Positions 34,050 to 42,929 of a stretch of DNA of 64,000 bases are shown here, piece after piece; positions within the stretch are counted from its first letter, which is position 1; each line of letters starts with the position of its first letter. The notes below the pieces were generated by a model, which was not told the DNA's origin, ran no database searches, and saw only the letters and a program-made list of their open reading frames with translations. The DNA is taken from positions 62,001-126,000 of the forward strand of contig CAKSBP010000002.1 in NCBI GenBank assembly GCA_934438135.1, written 5' to 3'. The translations under genes and the position numbers were made by a program. This DNA comes from an uncultured Clostridium sp. (GTDB lineage: Bacteria; Bacillota; Clostridia; Lachnospirales; Lachnospiraceae).

Positions 34050-35837
34050 TTGATTCATAAATTTGAGAGTCTAATTCGAAATATAAAAATTAGAGAGCAG
34101 ATGCTTCTGATTTATCTTATCGGTGGAATCATACCGATGCTTGGTGTTATTTTTTATAATAACCAGGTGACAAAGCACATTTTGATTAAACAGACCATGG
34201 AGTCAGAAGTGGCAGAATTATCACTGTTAAAAGATGCGGTGGCGGATACTATGCGTGTAGTGGGAGATGTGTCAAAGAGAATGTATTTTGATAACAGCAT
34301 TGAGAAAGTGGCATTTACCCATTACCAAACTTATCAGGAAATTTTGGATGATTATAATGACTGTACTTCTATTTCCGGTTTCCTGAATGATTATTATCAG
34401 GAAATTGCAAGTATCAGTGTATATGTAAATAATGAAACCATTGCAAGCAATGCTAATTTTATTTATGCAAGTGAGCAGATACGAAGTGAAGAGTGGTATA
34501 AAAAAACCATAGAGGCTCATGGAAATGCTTATTGGTCTTATGTAAACAATACTATAACCAAGAAAAAATCCCTTCGTCTGACTCGTGAACTGTTCACTGA
34601 AAATATGAACAAAGTTGGTGTGCTGTGTATTGTGCTTCAAAATAAACGGTCGGAGCTTGCTGTTTCAGAGCGACAGAATAAGACTGCTCTGATTTATAAT
34701 AATGAAGAAATTGTTCATGCCAATTTTGAAGAAAAAAATTATCTGGAACTTTTAAATCTGGTGAAAAAAAGCAATAAAGATGAATATTATTCCAAGGTTA
34801 CTTATAAAGGAAAAGAGTGCTTTATGGCAGCAGTGCGGATACAGCCGGATTATTCGGATGATTATTATACGATTGTCAGCATTGAGTCTTATACGGAAAT
34901 TGTAAAGGGAGTCAATAAAAACAGTATTCGGGAATGCCTGCCTTTTCTGATTTGTATTGGAGCGACCTTTTTCCTGATTACCATTTTTTCTAATTATTTC
35001 AGCAATCAGGTGAATCGATTCCGAGAGCAGATGCATAAGGCTGCCAGTGGTGATTTTGATATTGCAGCAAAAATTGGTGGGAAAGATGAAATCAGTATGC
35101 TCTATGAAGACCTGAATAAAATGATTCAGGATATACAGAAACTGATGGCGAATGTAGTGGAGGAAAAAATACAGCGGGAAAAAATCTATTCCAGACAGAA
35201 AGAAGTGGAATTTAAGATGCTGGCAAGCCAGATAAATCCCCATTTTCTTTATAATACACTGGAAACCATCCGCATGAAGGCATTAGTAAATAAACAGAAA
35301 GAGATTGCTGATTTGGCAAAAATGCTGGCGAAGATTATGCGTCGGAATATTCAGGTAGGAGATAGTCTGGTAACACTGGAATCGGAAGTACAGCTGGTGG
35401 AATATTATCTAAAAATCCAGTATTACCGTTTCAGCGACCGGATCCATTCGGAAATAAAAGTAGATGAAAATGTAGATATGAATGTAATGATTATGCCGCT
35501 GATTATCCAGCCGCTGGTTGAAAATGCATTTGTTCATGGACTAGAATCCAGAGAATCCGATGGACTCCTTCAGATTCTGGTGTTCCAGGAAGAGGGCATT
35601 CTTTATATTCGTGTGAAAGACAATGGATGTGGAATCAGTCCTGAAAAATTAATGAAGCTGGAAGAGTATCTGAATGATTTTGATAATTTGGATAAGGCAC
35701 ATATCGGTATCAGTAATGTAAACCAGCGGATTAAGCTGCAGTATGGAATAAAATATGGACTGGATATGAAGAGCATAGAAGGGGAAGGAACCGTAGTAAC
35801 CCTTACGATGCCGGTTGTAAAAGAGGAAAATACTTAA
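34050..35837 (+). CDS. YesM/LytS-type sensor histidine kinase
   Basis: It begins at TTG 34050, directly after the galactosidase stop, with GAGGGG as ribosome site. The 595-residue protein has a membrane helix (about 20-38), an extracellular sensor (about 40-285), a second helix (about 292-315), a HAMP linker, the His_kinase block QINPHFLYNTLE with H398, and an ATPase domain with N492 in QPLVENAFVHG and DNGCGI. Such kinases pair with AraC-type YesN regulators and sense sugars or binding proteins. The only such regulator here is at 42927-44486. Confidence 0.93.
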   Translation: MIHKFESLIRNIKIREQMLLIYLIGGIIPMLGVIFYNNQVTKHILIKQTMESEVAELSLLKDAVADTMRVVGDVSKRMYFDNSIEKVAFTHYQTYQEILDDYNDCTSISGFLNDYYQEIASISVYVNNETIASNANFIYASEQIRSEEWYKKTIEAHGNAYWSYVNNTITKKKSLRLTRELFTENMNKVGVLCIVLQNKRSELAVSERQNKTALIYNNEEIVHANFEEKNYLELLNLVKKSNKDEYYSKVTYKGKECFMAAVRIQPDYSDDYYTIVSIESYTEIVKGVNKNSIRECLPFLICIGATFFLITIFSNYFSNQVNRFREQMHKAASGDFDIAAKIGGKDEISMLYEDLNKMIQDIQKLMANVVEEKIQREKIYSRQKEVEFKMLASQINPHFLYNTLETIRMKALVNKQKEIADLAKMLAKIMRRNIQVGDSLVTLESEVQLVEYYLKIQYYRFSDRIHSEIKVDENVDMNVMIMPLIIQPLVENAFVHGLESRESDGLLQILVFQEEGILYIRVKDNGCGISPEKLMKLEEYLNDFDNLDKAHIGISNVNQRIKLQYGIKYGLDMKSIEGEGTVVTLTMPVVKEENT

Positions 35838-35853
35838 TCATATTGCACAATAG

Positions 35854-35882
35854 AAAGAGACCTTTTATTGGGTCTCTTTTTT
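35854..35882 (+). terminator. Intrinsic terminator ending the fucosidase operon
   Basis: AAAGAGACC-TTTTATTG-GGTCTCTTT followed by T residues. Confidence 0.9.
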
Positions 35883-36011
35883 AATAATGGATAAGTTTGC
35901 ATAGTAGATGTTTAAAAATAAGCACATTTTACAGCAATGTCTCTTTGACAGTCAAAAAAATAGGGTAAATTGTATAGATATTTTGCTGTATTATTTTAGA
36001 CAGGTTTTCCG

Positions 36012-36017
36012 TATAAT
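36012..36017 (+). promoter_or_regulatory. Possible -10 of the importer operon
   Basis: A perfect TATAAT lies 36 bases before the chosen start, but no -35 is at the right distance (a TTGACA at 35945 is too far). This fits a promoter needing an AraC-type activator. Confidence 0.4.
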
Positions 36018-36053
36018 TTTACCTATAGATACATGAGAGGAGAGATCAGAGAG

Positions 36054-37499
36054 ATGGATGGTGTAAAATCAAATAAATTTACTGGAATCCTGGTAGTATT
36101 TTTAAGGGCAGTTGCGATCGCATTAGTGGTCAGCCTCTTTGTTCCGGTATTGAATCCATCAAGAGTTTCAGGCCTAATTGATGAAAATATGTCACTGTTT
36201 ACGACAGGTATTTCCTATTCACAGCTTACAGCGAAATTTGGCCGTTGCATACTAAAGGGATGGGTAACAGAAGATACATTACATATTCTGTTCATCAGCA
36301 GTATGATTATAGTAATTGGTACTGTAATTACAGCAGCAGGTGGATGCATGACATTAGGAGAGAGAAAGTTAAAGAAAATCAGTACATATGTACTGGCAGC
36401 CGGAACTGGCATATCTGCATTAAGCTTTGCAGGAGTATATTATGCCTATGATCAGATGTGCATGGCAGAAAACTTAAAAAAAGTAGCCCCAGAACTTCCA
36501 GTTGGTTTTGGAGTTCTTCTGACTATTATGATTGTTGGTTTTCTTGCAGCATTGGCAGGTATTTTTCTCCTTCCTAAACCACAGAAAGAAGACAAATGTG
36601 AAATGCAGTCAAAGTACCAGTTGTTTCTGTTACTGCTTCCTATACTTGCCTTAACATTTGTATTTAGTTATCTGCCATTGTTCGGATGGAGATTTGCATT
36701 CTTTAATTATAAGGCAGGACAAAAGCTGACTATGGAGAATTTTGTTGGTTTCAAATGGTTCTCTTATCTGTTTCAGAATGCAGCAACAAGAAAAGATGTT
36801 GTAAATGTAATTAAGAATACGTTAGGCATCAGTTTCCTGAATATTTTTACATCGTGGATGCCAATGGTATTTGCAATTTTTCTTTCAGAAATCAAGAGTA
36901 ACTGGTTTAGAAGGTTTGTTCAGATTTTCACAACAATTCCAAACTTTATCAGCTGGGTATTAGTATATGCCGTAGCATTTGCAATTTTCTCAACTGATGG
37001 TTTCTTAAGCAGTTTCCTTGTACAGCATGGAGTATTGAAAGAAGGAGTTAACTATCTGATGAGTGGTTCGCATACATGGCTGAAAATGCTGTTATGGAAC
37101 TTATGGAAAACACTTGGATGGAATGCAATTATTTATATAGCAGCGATATCAGGAATTGACCAGCAGCTCTATGAAGCGGCCACCGTGGATGGTGCAGGAA
37201 GATTTCAGCGTATGTGGCATGTTACAGTTCCAGGTCTTATTCCTACATTCTGTGTATTGCTTCTGTTAGCAGTTGCAGGTATTTTAAATAATGGTATGGA
37301 TCAGTTCTATGTATTCGAGAATACGAATAATACACAGAGTATTCAGGTTCTTGATCTGTATGTTTATAAATTAGGTATCGGTAATGGTATCATACCATTA
37401 TCAACTGTTGTCGGTATGTTGAAATCCATTATCAGTGTAACCTTATTGTTTGTTGCCAACAGAATTTCAAAAGCTGTCCGTGGCGAAAGCATTGTATAG
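36054..37499 (+). CDS. ABC sugar permease, LplB type, with extra N-terminal membrane domain
   Basis: ATG 36054 is preceded by GAGGAG; the ATG at 36033 has none. Of 481 residues the last 300 are a LplB-like MetI-fold permease with the EAA loop EAATVDGAGRFQRMWHVTVPGL. The first 170 or so add about four membrane helices not found in ordinary LplB. It forms the inner-membrane channel with the product of the next gene (12-base gap). No ATPase gene is in the locus, so a shared MsmK/MsmX-type ATPase from elsewhere is expected. Confidence 0.9.
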   Translation: MDGVKSNKFTGILVVFLRAVAIALVVSLFVPVLNPSRVSGLIDENMSLFTTGISYSQLTAKFGRCILKGWVTEDTLHILFISSMIIVIGTVITAAGGCMTLGERKLKKISTYVLAAGTGISALSFAGVYYAYDQMCMAENLKKVAPELPVGFGVLLTIMIVGFLAALAGIFLLPKPQKEDKCEMQSKYQLFLLLLPILALTFVFSYLPLFGWRFAFFNYKAGQKLTMENFVGFKWFSYLFQNAATRKDVVNVIKNTLGISFLNIFTSWMPMVFAIFLSEIKSNWFRRFVQIFTTIPNFISWVLVYAVAFAIFSTDGFLSSFLVQHGVLKEGVNYLMSGSHTWLKMLLWNLWKTLGWNAIIYIAAISGIDQQLYEAATVDGAGRFQRMWHVTVPGLIPTFCVLLLLAVAGILNNGMDQFYVFENTNNTQSIQVLDLYVYKLGIGNGIIPLSTVVGMLKSIISVTLLFVANRISKAVRGESIV

Positions 37500-37511
37500 G
37501 AGGATTGGAAA

Positions 37512-38468
37512 ATGGAAGACGATAAAAAATCAAAAAGCAGTAAGACACCAAAAATTAGACATGGAAAAAATCACTTTGAGAAAAAGCCAGGTGATATTGT
37601 ATTTGATATTATAAATTATGCAGTATTTATTATTTTTACTATTATTTGTATTTTCCCGTTTTACTACCTGCTCATAAATACAATTAGTAATAATGAACTG
37701 GTTAAAACTGGGGCAATCCAGTTTATTCCAAGAGGTTTCCATATATCGAACTATCTGGCATTGAAAAATGTAAAAGATTTAGGATCTGCCATGATGGTTT
37801 CCATCGGAAGAACCATAATTGGAACGGCATTGATGGTATTTGTATCGGCTGTTACTGGTTACCTGGTAACACAGCAGGAAATGTGGGGAAGAAAGTTCTG
37901 GTATCGTTTTATTGTAATTACAATGTATTTTAATGCTGGTCTGATTCCATGGTATTTGAATATGAGCATGCTGGGCTTGACAAATAACTTTTTAGCATAT
38001 ATCATTCCTTCTATCGTAGCACCTTATAATATCATTCTTGTAAAGACGTATATAGAGTCAATTCCTCATGAATTGGAGGAAAGTGCACAGATGGATGGAG
38101 CAGGTTATATTACAATATTCCAGAAGATTATATGGCCATTATGTAAGCCTATTCTTGCAACTATAGCTATTTTCGGTGCAGTAGGACAGTGGAATTCTTT
38201 TACAGATTCTCTGATCTTGATGTCTAATTCACCAAAGCTTCAGACATTACAGCATAAATTATACAATTACCTGAATCAGTCTTCGAATCTTAAGGCGGTA
38301 ATGCAGTCCGGTGGAGATACGGCAAAAGGTGCGACAGCAGATTTGCTGAATTCAAAGACAATTAAGTACACTATTTCCATGGTTACAGTTATTCCAATTC
38401 TTTGTGTATATCCATTTATGCAGAGATATTTTGAAAAAGGACTTATGCTTGGGGCTGTTAAGGGTTAA
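37512..38468 (+). CDS. ABC sugar permease, LplC/YtcP type
   Basis: The 318-residue protein starts behind TAGGAGG. It has six membrane helices and the EAA motif EESAQMDGAGYITIFQKIIWPLCKPI for docking the ATPase. It is the usual partner of LplB-type permeases for oligosaccharide import. A short hairpin (38515-38541) separates it from the binding-protein gene and could protect or limit parts of the mRNA. Confidence 0.93.
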   Translation: MEDDKKSKSSKTPKIRHGKNHFEKKPGDIVFDIINYAVFIIFTIICIFPFYYLLINTISNNELVKTGAIQFIPRGFHISNYLALKNVKDLGSAMMVSIGRTIIGTALMVFVSAVTGYLVTQQEMWGRKFWYRFIVITMYFNAGLIPWYLNMSMLGLTNNFLAYIIPSIVAPYNIILVKTYIESIPHELEESAQMDGAGYITIFQKIIWPLCKPILATIAIFGAVGQWNSFTDSLILMSNSPKLQTLQHKLYNYLNQSSNLKAVMQSGGDTAKGATADLLNSKTIKYTISMVTVIPILCVYPFMQRYFEKGLMLGAVKG

Positions 38469-38514
38469 AGAAGATTTATTTATATCCTATAAGAGAGAAG
38501 GATTTGAATAAATA

Positions 38515-38541
38515 AATACCCGTGATAAAATTACAGGTATT
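38515..38541 (+). repeat. Intercistronic hairpin
   Basis: AATACC pairs with GGTATT across a 15-base loop, 50 bases before the binding-protein start; no T-run, so more likely an mRNA-processing or stability element. Confidence 0.4.
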
Positions 38542-38591
38542 ACAAAACAATATTTCATATTTCAACAAATTTCAGAAAGAGGGAGAGAAAG

Positions 38592-40355
38592 ATGAGAAAG
38601 AAGTTTTTAGCTTTAATGTTATCACTTTCTATGGTAGTATCATTGGCATCCTGTGGTGGTTCTGGTTCCAAACAGGCATCCAGTGATAAGGCACCAGCAG
38701 CTTCCGCAGCTGCAGATGAGGCTGATTTATCAGATATTATTCCTGATAAGACAGTTACGCTGACAGTATTCGATCAGCTTGCAAACTATTCTGGTGAACA
38801 GGTAGGATGGTTTGGTAAAATGTTACTTGACAAATTCAATGTAAAATTAAACATTGTCCCAGATCCAGAAGGACAGGGTGTTTTTGAAACACGTATGGAA
38901 TCTGGTGATCTTGGAGATATTGTTATCTTCGGAAGCAATGGTGACAAGTACAAACAGGCTATCAAACAGGGGCTTCTTTGGGACTGGAATGATGAAGACT
39001 TATTAACGGAATATGGTTCATACATAAAAGAACATATGGCAGATGCAATTGATAAAAATACACAGTCTAATGGTGGTACGTGCTATGGATATGGTAATGA
39101 TGTTGGAACTGACCCAACTGATATCAAAGGATTTGATTATCATCCAGACCTTCGATATGATTTATATCAGCAGATTGGCAGTCCTAAGATTGCTACATTA
39201 GAGGATTATGAAGATGTTCTTGAAAAAATGGTAAAAGCTTGTCCAAAATCTGATTCTGGAAAGCAGACTTATGGTGTTTCCTTATTCCCAGACTGGGATG
39301 GTGACATGGTTATGTTCGTTAAGGCAACTGCTGCTTTATACGGATGGGATGAGTTTGGAATTGGTCTTTATAATGTAAATGACCAGACATATCAGGGTGC
39401 ATTAGACGACAACAGTATCTATTTAAGAATGCTGAAATTCTATAATGATTTATATCAGAAAGGTTTACTTGACCCTGACTCCTCTACTCAGACATTTGAT
39501 AATGTAAACGAAGATTACACAGATGGTGCTGCATTCTTTAACATTTTCTCATGGATGGGTGCACAGGCATATAACACAGATAAGCATTTAAATGAAGGCA
39601 AAGCAATGTTAGCTGTTCCTTGTGATGATGCAAAACCACTTGTTTATGGATGTAATATTTATGGTAATACATATCAGTGGGCAATTGGTGCTAACACAGA
39701 ATATCCTGAATTATGTATGGCAATTATTAATTGGCTGTCTACTCCTGAAGGAAACATGGAATCTTTATATGGACCAAAAGGAGTGACATGGGATTATAAT
39801 GATGAAGGAAAGACAGAGTTCACAGAGTTAGGTTCTAAGTGTAACAAAGACCAGAATACAAAATTAACTGGTGAATATGCAGGTGTATTTAAAGATGGTA
39901 TGAATCAGTTAAATAATACAACATGGGCATTGGATGCAGAAAATCCAGATTCTAATGGTGAAACATATAATGATGAAAAATGGGACAGCGAGTTAAACAG
40001 CAAAGTTTCTGAAATTCAGCAGAAATGGCGTGACGCTACGGGATCTCCTAATGCAAATGAATATCTTGCTTCCAGGCCTTACTCTTTATCTCTTGGTACA
40101 AAATATGTACAGAGTGAAAAAGATGATGATTTACAGATTGTATGGAATCAGGTTACAACATGTGTAAAACAGTACTCATGGAAAGCTATTTATGCTAAAA
40201 GCGATGCTGAGTACGATAAAATCGTTGCTGAAATGAAGAAGAAAGCAAATGAATATGGTTACGATCAGTGCCAGGAATTCCAGAAAAAGGAAGCTGAAGC
40301 AAGAAAAGCAGCAGAAAATGAAGTAAAAGCAGAAGAAGATTCAGCTAGTAAATAA
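38592..40355 (+). CDS. Extracellular sugar-binding lipoprotein 1 (LplA type)
   Basis: The 587-residue protein starts behind AGAGGGAG. MRKKFLALMLSLSMVVSLASC is a lipoprotein signal with C21 as lipid anchor, followed by an Ala/Ser tether. The rest is a family-1 type solute-binding protein of the large LplA class; Trp/Tyr-rich segments probably stack on sugar rings. It delivers oligosaccharide to the permeases encoded upstream. The C-terminal 40 residues are a Glu/Lys/Ala helix. A strong terminator follows it. Confidence 0.93.
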   Translation: MRKKFLALMLSLSMVVSLASCGGSGSKQASSDKAPAASAAADEADLSDIIPDKTVTLTVFDQLANYSGEQVGWFGKMLLDKFNVKLNIVPDPEGQGVFETRMESGDLGDIVIFGSNGDKYKQAIKQGLLWDWNDEDLLTEYGSYIKEHMADAIDKNTQSNGGTCYGYGNDVGTDPTDIKGFDYHPDLRYDLYQQIGSPKIATLEDYEDVLEKMVKACPKSDSGKQTYGVSLFPDWDGDMVMFVKATAALYGWDEFGIGLYNVNDQTYQGALDDNSIYLRMLKFYNDLYQKGLLDPDSSTQTFDNVNEDYTDGAAFFNIFSWMGAQAYNTDKHLNEGKAMLAVPCDDAKPLVYGCNIYGNTYQWAIGANTEYPELCMAIINWLSTPEGNMESLYGPKGVTWDYNDEGKTEFTELGSKCNKDQNTKLTGEYAGVFKDGMNQLNNTTWALDAENPDSNGETYNDEKWDSELNSKVSEIQQKWRDATGSPNANEYLASRPYSLSLGTKYVQSEKDDDLQIVWNQVTTCVKQYSWKAIYAKSDAEYDKIVAEMKKKANEYGYDQCQEFQKKEAEARKAAENEVKAEEDSASK

Positions 40356-40375
40356 AAATCTTTAGGCTGTTAAAT

Positions 40376-40415
40376 GAGGGTGGGTATGATTGAACAATTA
40401 TACCTGCTCTTTTTC
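40376..40415 (+). terminator. Terminator between the two binding-protein genes
   Basis: A stem of about 17 bp with G-U pairs (GGTATGATTG with CAATTATACC at its core) ends in CTTTTTC. Confidence 0.75.
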
Positions 40416-40431
40416 TATCCTGCTCCTTATC

Positions 40432-40460
40432 TTGTTATTATAGGTGAAATCAACTATAAT
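40432..40460 (+). promoter_or_regulatory. Internal promoter for the second binding protein
   Basis: TTGTTA (40432-40437), 17-base spacer, TATAAT (40455-40460), 64 bases before the TTG start. Confidence 0.72.
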
Positions 40461-40523
40461 AAAATGATTGAAAAGGTATGGGATTCAAAGTATCCCTGCA
40501 GGCAGCAGAAAGGAGAAGTTGGA

Positions 40524-42182
40524 TTGAGTCATAAATGGTGTAATAAAGTTGTACTAGTGGGGATTTTTATTGTTTTATCAATAACATCCTGTAATACTTC
40601 TAATAGTAGAAAAGGCGAGATAAAGCAGGAGAAAAAACCAGTTACCTTTGTATTTTATAATGCAGACGGAAAGGAGGATCCTTGGACAGATCCAGTAGCA
40701 AAAAAGATAACTGAAAAAACGGGGGTTACATTAAAGACGGATTATCCAGTTGAGGGAAATGATAAAAAGATAGCACTTATGATTGCAACCGGTGAATATC
40801 CAGATCTGATATTTGCCAAAGGGGATGCAGGAGAACTAATAGAGAATAAGAGTCTGATTGATTTATCGAATTTGATTGATAAATATGGGCCGAATATAAA
40901 GAAACTTTATGGCGACGATTATGAAAAATTAAGATATAGTGAAGATGACCCTTCTATTTATCAGCTCTGCTGCAGCAGAGTACAGAATAAAATCCTGTCT
41001 ACATCAGGAACAGCACAGCTTCAGTGGGGAGTTATTATGGCAAATGATTATAAAGTTCCGAAGACACTGGATGAATATGAGATGATGATTAAAGATTATA
41101 TGCAGGTAAATCCTACGATTACAGGAAAGAAAACCATTGGATTGACAATCTGTTGTTTGGATTGGCATTGGTATACGACATTATCTAATCCGTCTGGTTA
41201 CATAGCAAATGGTTCTAAAGATAATGGACAGTGGATTATTGATTCAGATCATAATGCTCATTATAAGCCATCGGTAAAAGGGCAGAAGAAATTTTACCGA
41301 TGGATGAACAAAATGTATAATGAGGGAGTACTGGATCCGGAATTTGCAACTCAGACATATGAAGATTATGTGGAAAAAATTGCATCTGGCAGAGTACTTG
41401 GAATTCTGGATTCAGATTGGGATTATTCAGAAGCAGAACAGGTGCTTCGAGAAGATGGAAAATATGACCGAACCTATTTAGGGCTTCCTATAACGATAGA
41501 TGATTCAATTACCTGTTCCTCATTGGCAGATCAAGGGCTTGCTATTGGATGGGGAGTTGGAATTACAAAAAGCTGTAAGGATCCAGTCCGTGCAGTTAAA
41601 TTTATAAACTGGCTGTGTTCCGAAGAAGGACAGATTTTGTTAAACTGGGGAATTGAAGGGGAAAATTATTATTACGATGATGATGGAAAAAGATGTCGCA
41701 CCAGGGAGGAAATCCAGAGAACAAAAACAGATACCAACTACATTGAGGATACGGGCATAGGTTTTCATAATTATCCGTTTCCTTCTTATGGAAGCGAAGC
41801 TGTGGATTCCACTGGAAATTATTATATGCCGGAAAATAAGGAATCAGTGAAGGTATCTTATAACAAAGTGGAGAAGCAGGCATTAAAAAACTGGAATATG
41901 GAAATGCTGACCGATATCTTTCCACAGCCGGATAAATTTGAAAAACCATCTTATGCGCCGTTATGGTCTCAGACATTTTCGGTACAGTTACAGAGACTAC
42001 AGGATAAACTGGATGAGATAACATGGAAAAGGTTGATTCAGTGTATTGCATGTAAACCAGATGAATTTGAGAAACAGTGGAAGGCGCTTCAGGAGGAACT
42101 GGATAACGCGGGCAGAGAGCAGGCAGAGAAAGAAGTAACTGAAATTATTCAAAAGCAGGCTGCTTTCTGGAAAAACAGCTAG
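40524..42182 (+). CDS. Extracellular sugar-binding lipoprotein 2 (LplA type)
   Basis: Start chosen at TTG 40524 behind AAAGGAG; then MSHKWCNKVVLVGIFIVLSITSC is a lipoprotein signal with the lipid Cys at about residue 23. The longer frame from 40374 would start inside the terminator hairpin. The 552-residue protein is a second large LplA-class binding protein, clearly related to but quite diverged from the first (shared pattern TQTYEDYVE / TQTFDNVNEDY, LNWGIEGENYYYDDDGK). It may bind a different oligosaccharide or serve as signal input to the sensor kinase. It has its own promoter and is followed by a yesL gene. Confidence 0.9.
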   Translation: MSHKWCNKVVLVGIFIVLSITSCNTSNSRKGEIKQEKKPVTFVFYNADGKEDPWTDPVAKKITEKTGVTLKTDYPVEGNDKKIALMIATGEYPDLIFAKGDAGELIENKSLIDLSNLIDKYGPNIKKLYGDDYEKLRYSEDDPSIYQLCCSRVQNKILSTSGTAQLQWGVIMANDYKVPKTLDEYEMMIKDYMQVNPTITGKKTIGLTICCLDWHWYTTLSNPSGYIANGSKDNGQWIIDSDHNAHYKPSVKGQKKFYRWMNKMYNEGVLDPEFATQTYEDYVEKIASGRVLGILDSDWDYSEAEQVLREDGKYDRTYLGLPITIDDSITCSSLADQGLAIGWGVGITKSCKDPVRAVKFINWLCSEEGQILLNWGIEGENYYYDDDGKRCRTREEIQRTKTDTNYIEDTGIGFHNYPFPSYGSEAVDSTGNYYMPENKESVKVSYNKVEKQALKNWNMEMLTDIFPQPDKFEKPSYAPLWSQTFSVQLQRLQDKLDEITWKRLIQCIACKPDEFEKQWKALQEELDNAGREQAEKEVTEIIQKQAAFWKNS

Positions 42183-42195
42183 AGGAGGATATATT

Positions 42196-42843
42196 TTGAA
42201 ATTTTTTAATACCGATGGACCATTATACCGATTTATGAATCAGTTTAAGGATTTGCTAGTGTTTAATTTTATATGGATTTTATTCAGTCTTCCCATTGTA
42301 ACAATTGGGGCATCTTCTGTGGCAGCGTGTGCGGTAGGAATGAAGATTGCGAAAAATGAAGAAGGCTATATTGCAAGATCTTTTGTCAAGGAGTTTAAAA
42401 AGAACTGGAAACAAGGAACGGCTGTCTGGCTTATGATGGTTCTGTTAGGATATGCCCTGTATCTTGACTTTCAGATTCTACATGTACAGGCAAATCCAAG
42501 TGTGCTGGTTATTATTGCAAGCATTGCAGCTGTTGTGGTCTTCTTCTTATCATTTACTTATGCATTTGCATTATTGGCGAGATATGATAATACTGTATTA
42601 CATACTATTCAGAATTCTTATCATATAGCACTGCATTACTTTGGAAGAACGATTGCGATGATTGTAACACTTGCATTCATTCTGTTGATTCTTTGCTTTA
42701 ATCGTACCATGCTGTATTTTATGATTGTAATTGGACCGGGGGCACTGTTTTATACGTACAGCAGTTTCTGTCTTCAGGTATTTCAGAAGGTAGAAGATGA
42801 TAACCCAGGTTCTACAAGAGATGTGCGAAGCGAAAGAAAGTAA
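42196..42843 (+). CDS. YesL-family membrane protein (DUF624)
   Basis: The 215-residue protein starts at TTG 42196 behind GAGGAGG. It has about five membrane helices and the DUF624 pattern (MNQFKDLLVFNFIWILFSLPIVTIGAS; RSFVKEFKKNWKQGT). YesL proteins almost always accompany LplABC importers and YesMN regulators; their role is unknown. It is 13 bases downstream of the second binding protein and co-transcribed with it. Confidence 0.88.
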   Translation: MKFFNTDGPLYRFMNQFKDLLVFNFIWILFSLPIVTIGASSVAACAVGMKIAKNEEGYIARSFVKEFKKNWKQGTAVWLMMVLLGYALYLDFQILHVQANPSVLVIIASIAAVVVFFLSFTYAFALLARYDNTVLHTIQNSYHIALHYFGRTIAMIVTLAFILLILCFNRTMLYFMIVIGPGALFYTYSSFCLQVFQKVEDDNPGSTRDVRSERK

Positions 42844-42861
42844 TGTTTTTACAATAAAATC

Positions 42862-42929
42862 AAAAAAATAAACAGGACAGGTGGAAAATCTAGTATCCGT
42901 TGATTTTTTACCTGCCTTGTTTATTTTTA
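42862..42929. terminator. Bidirectional terminator
   Basis: AAAAATAAACAGGACAGGT pairs, with small mismatches, with ACCTGCCTTGTTTATTTTT. It overlaps the stop codon of the convergent regulator gene by a few bases. Confidence 0.8.
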
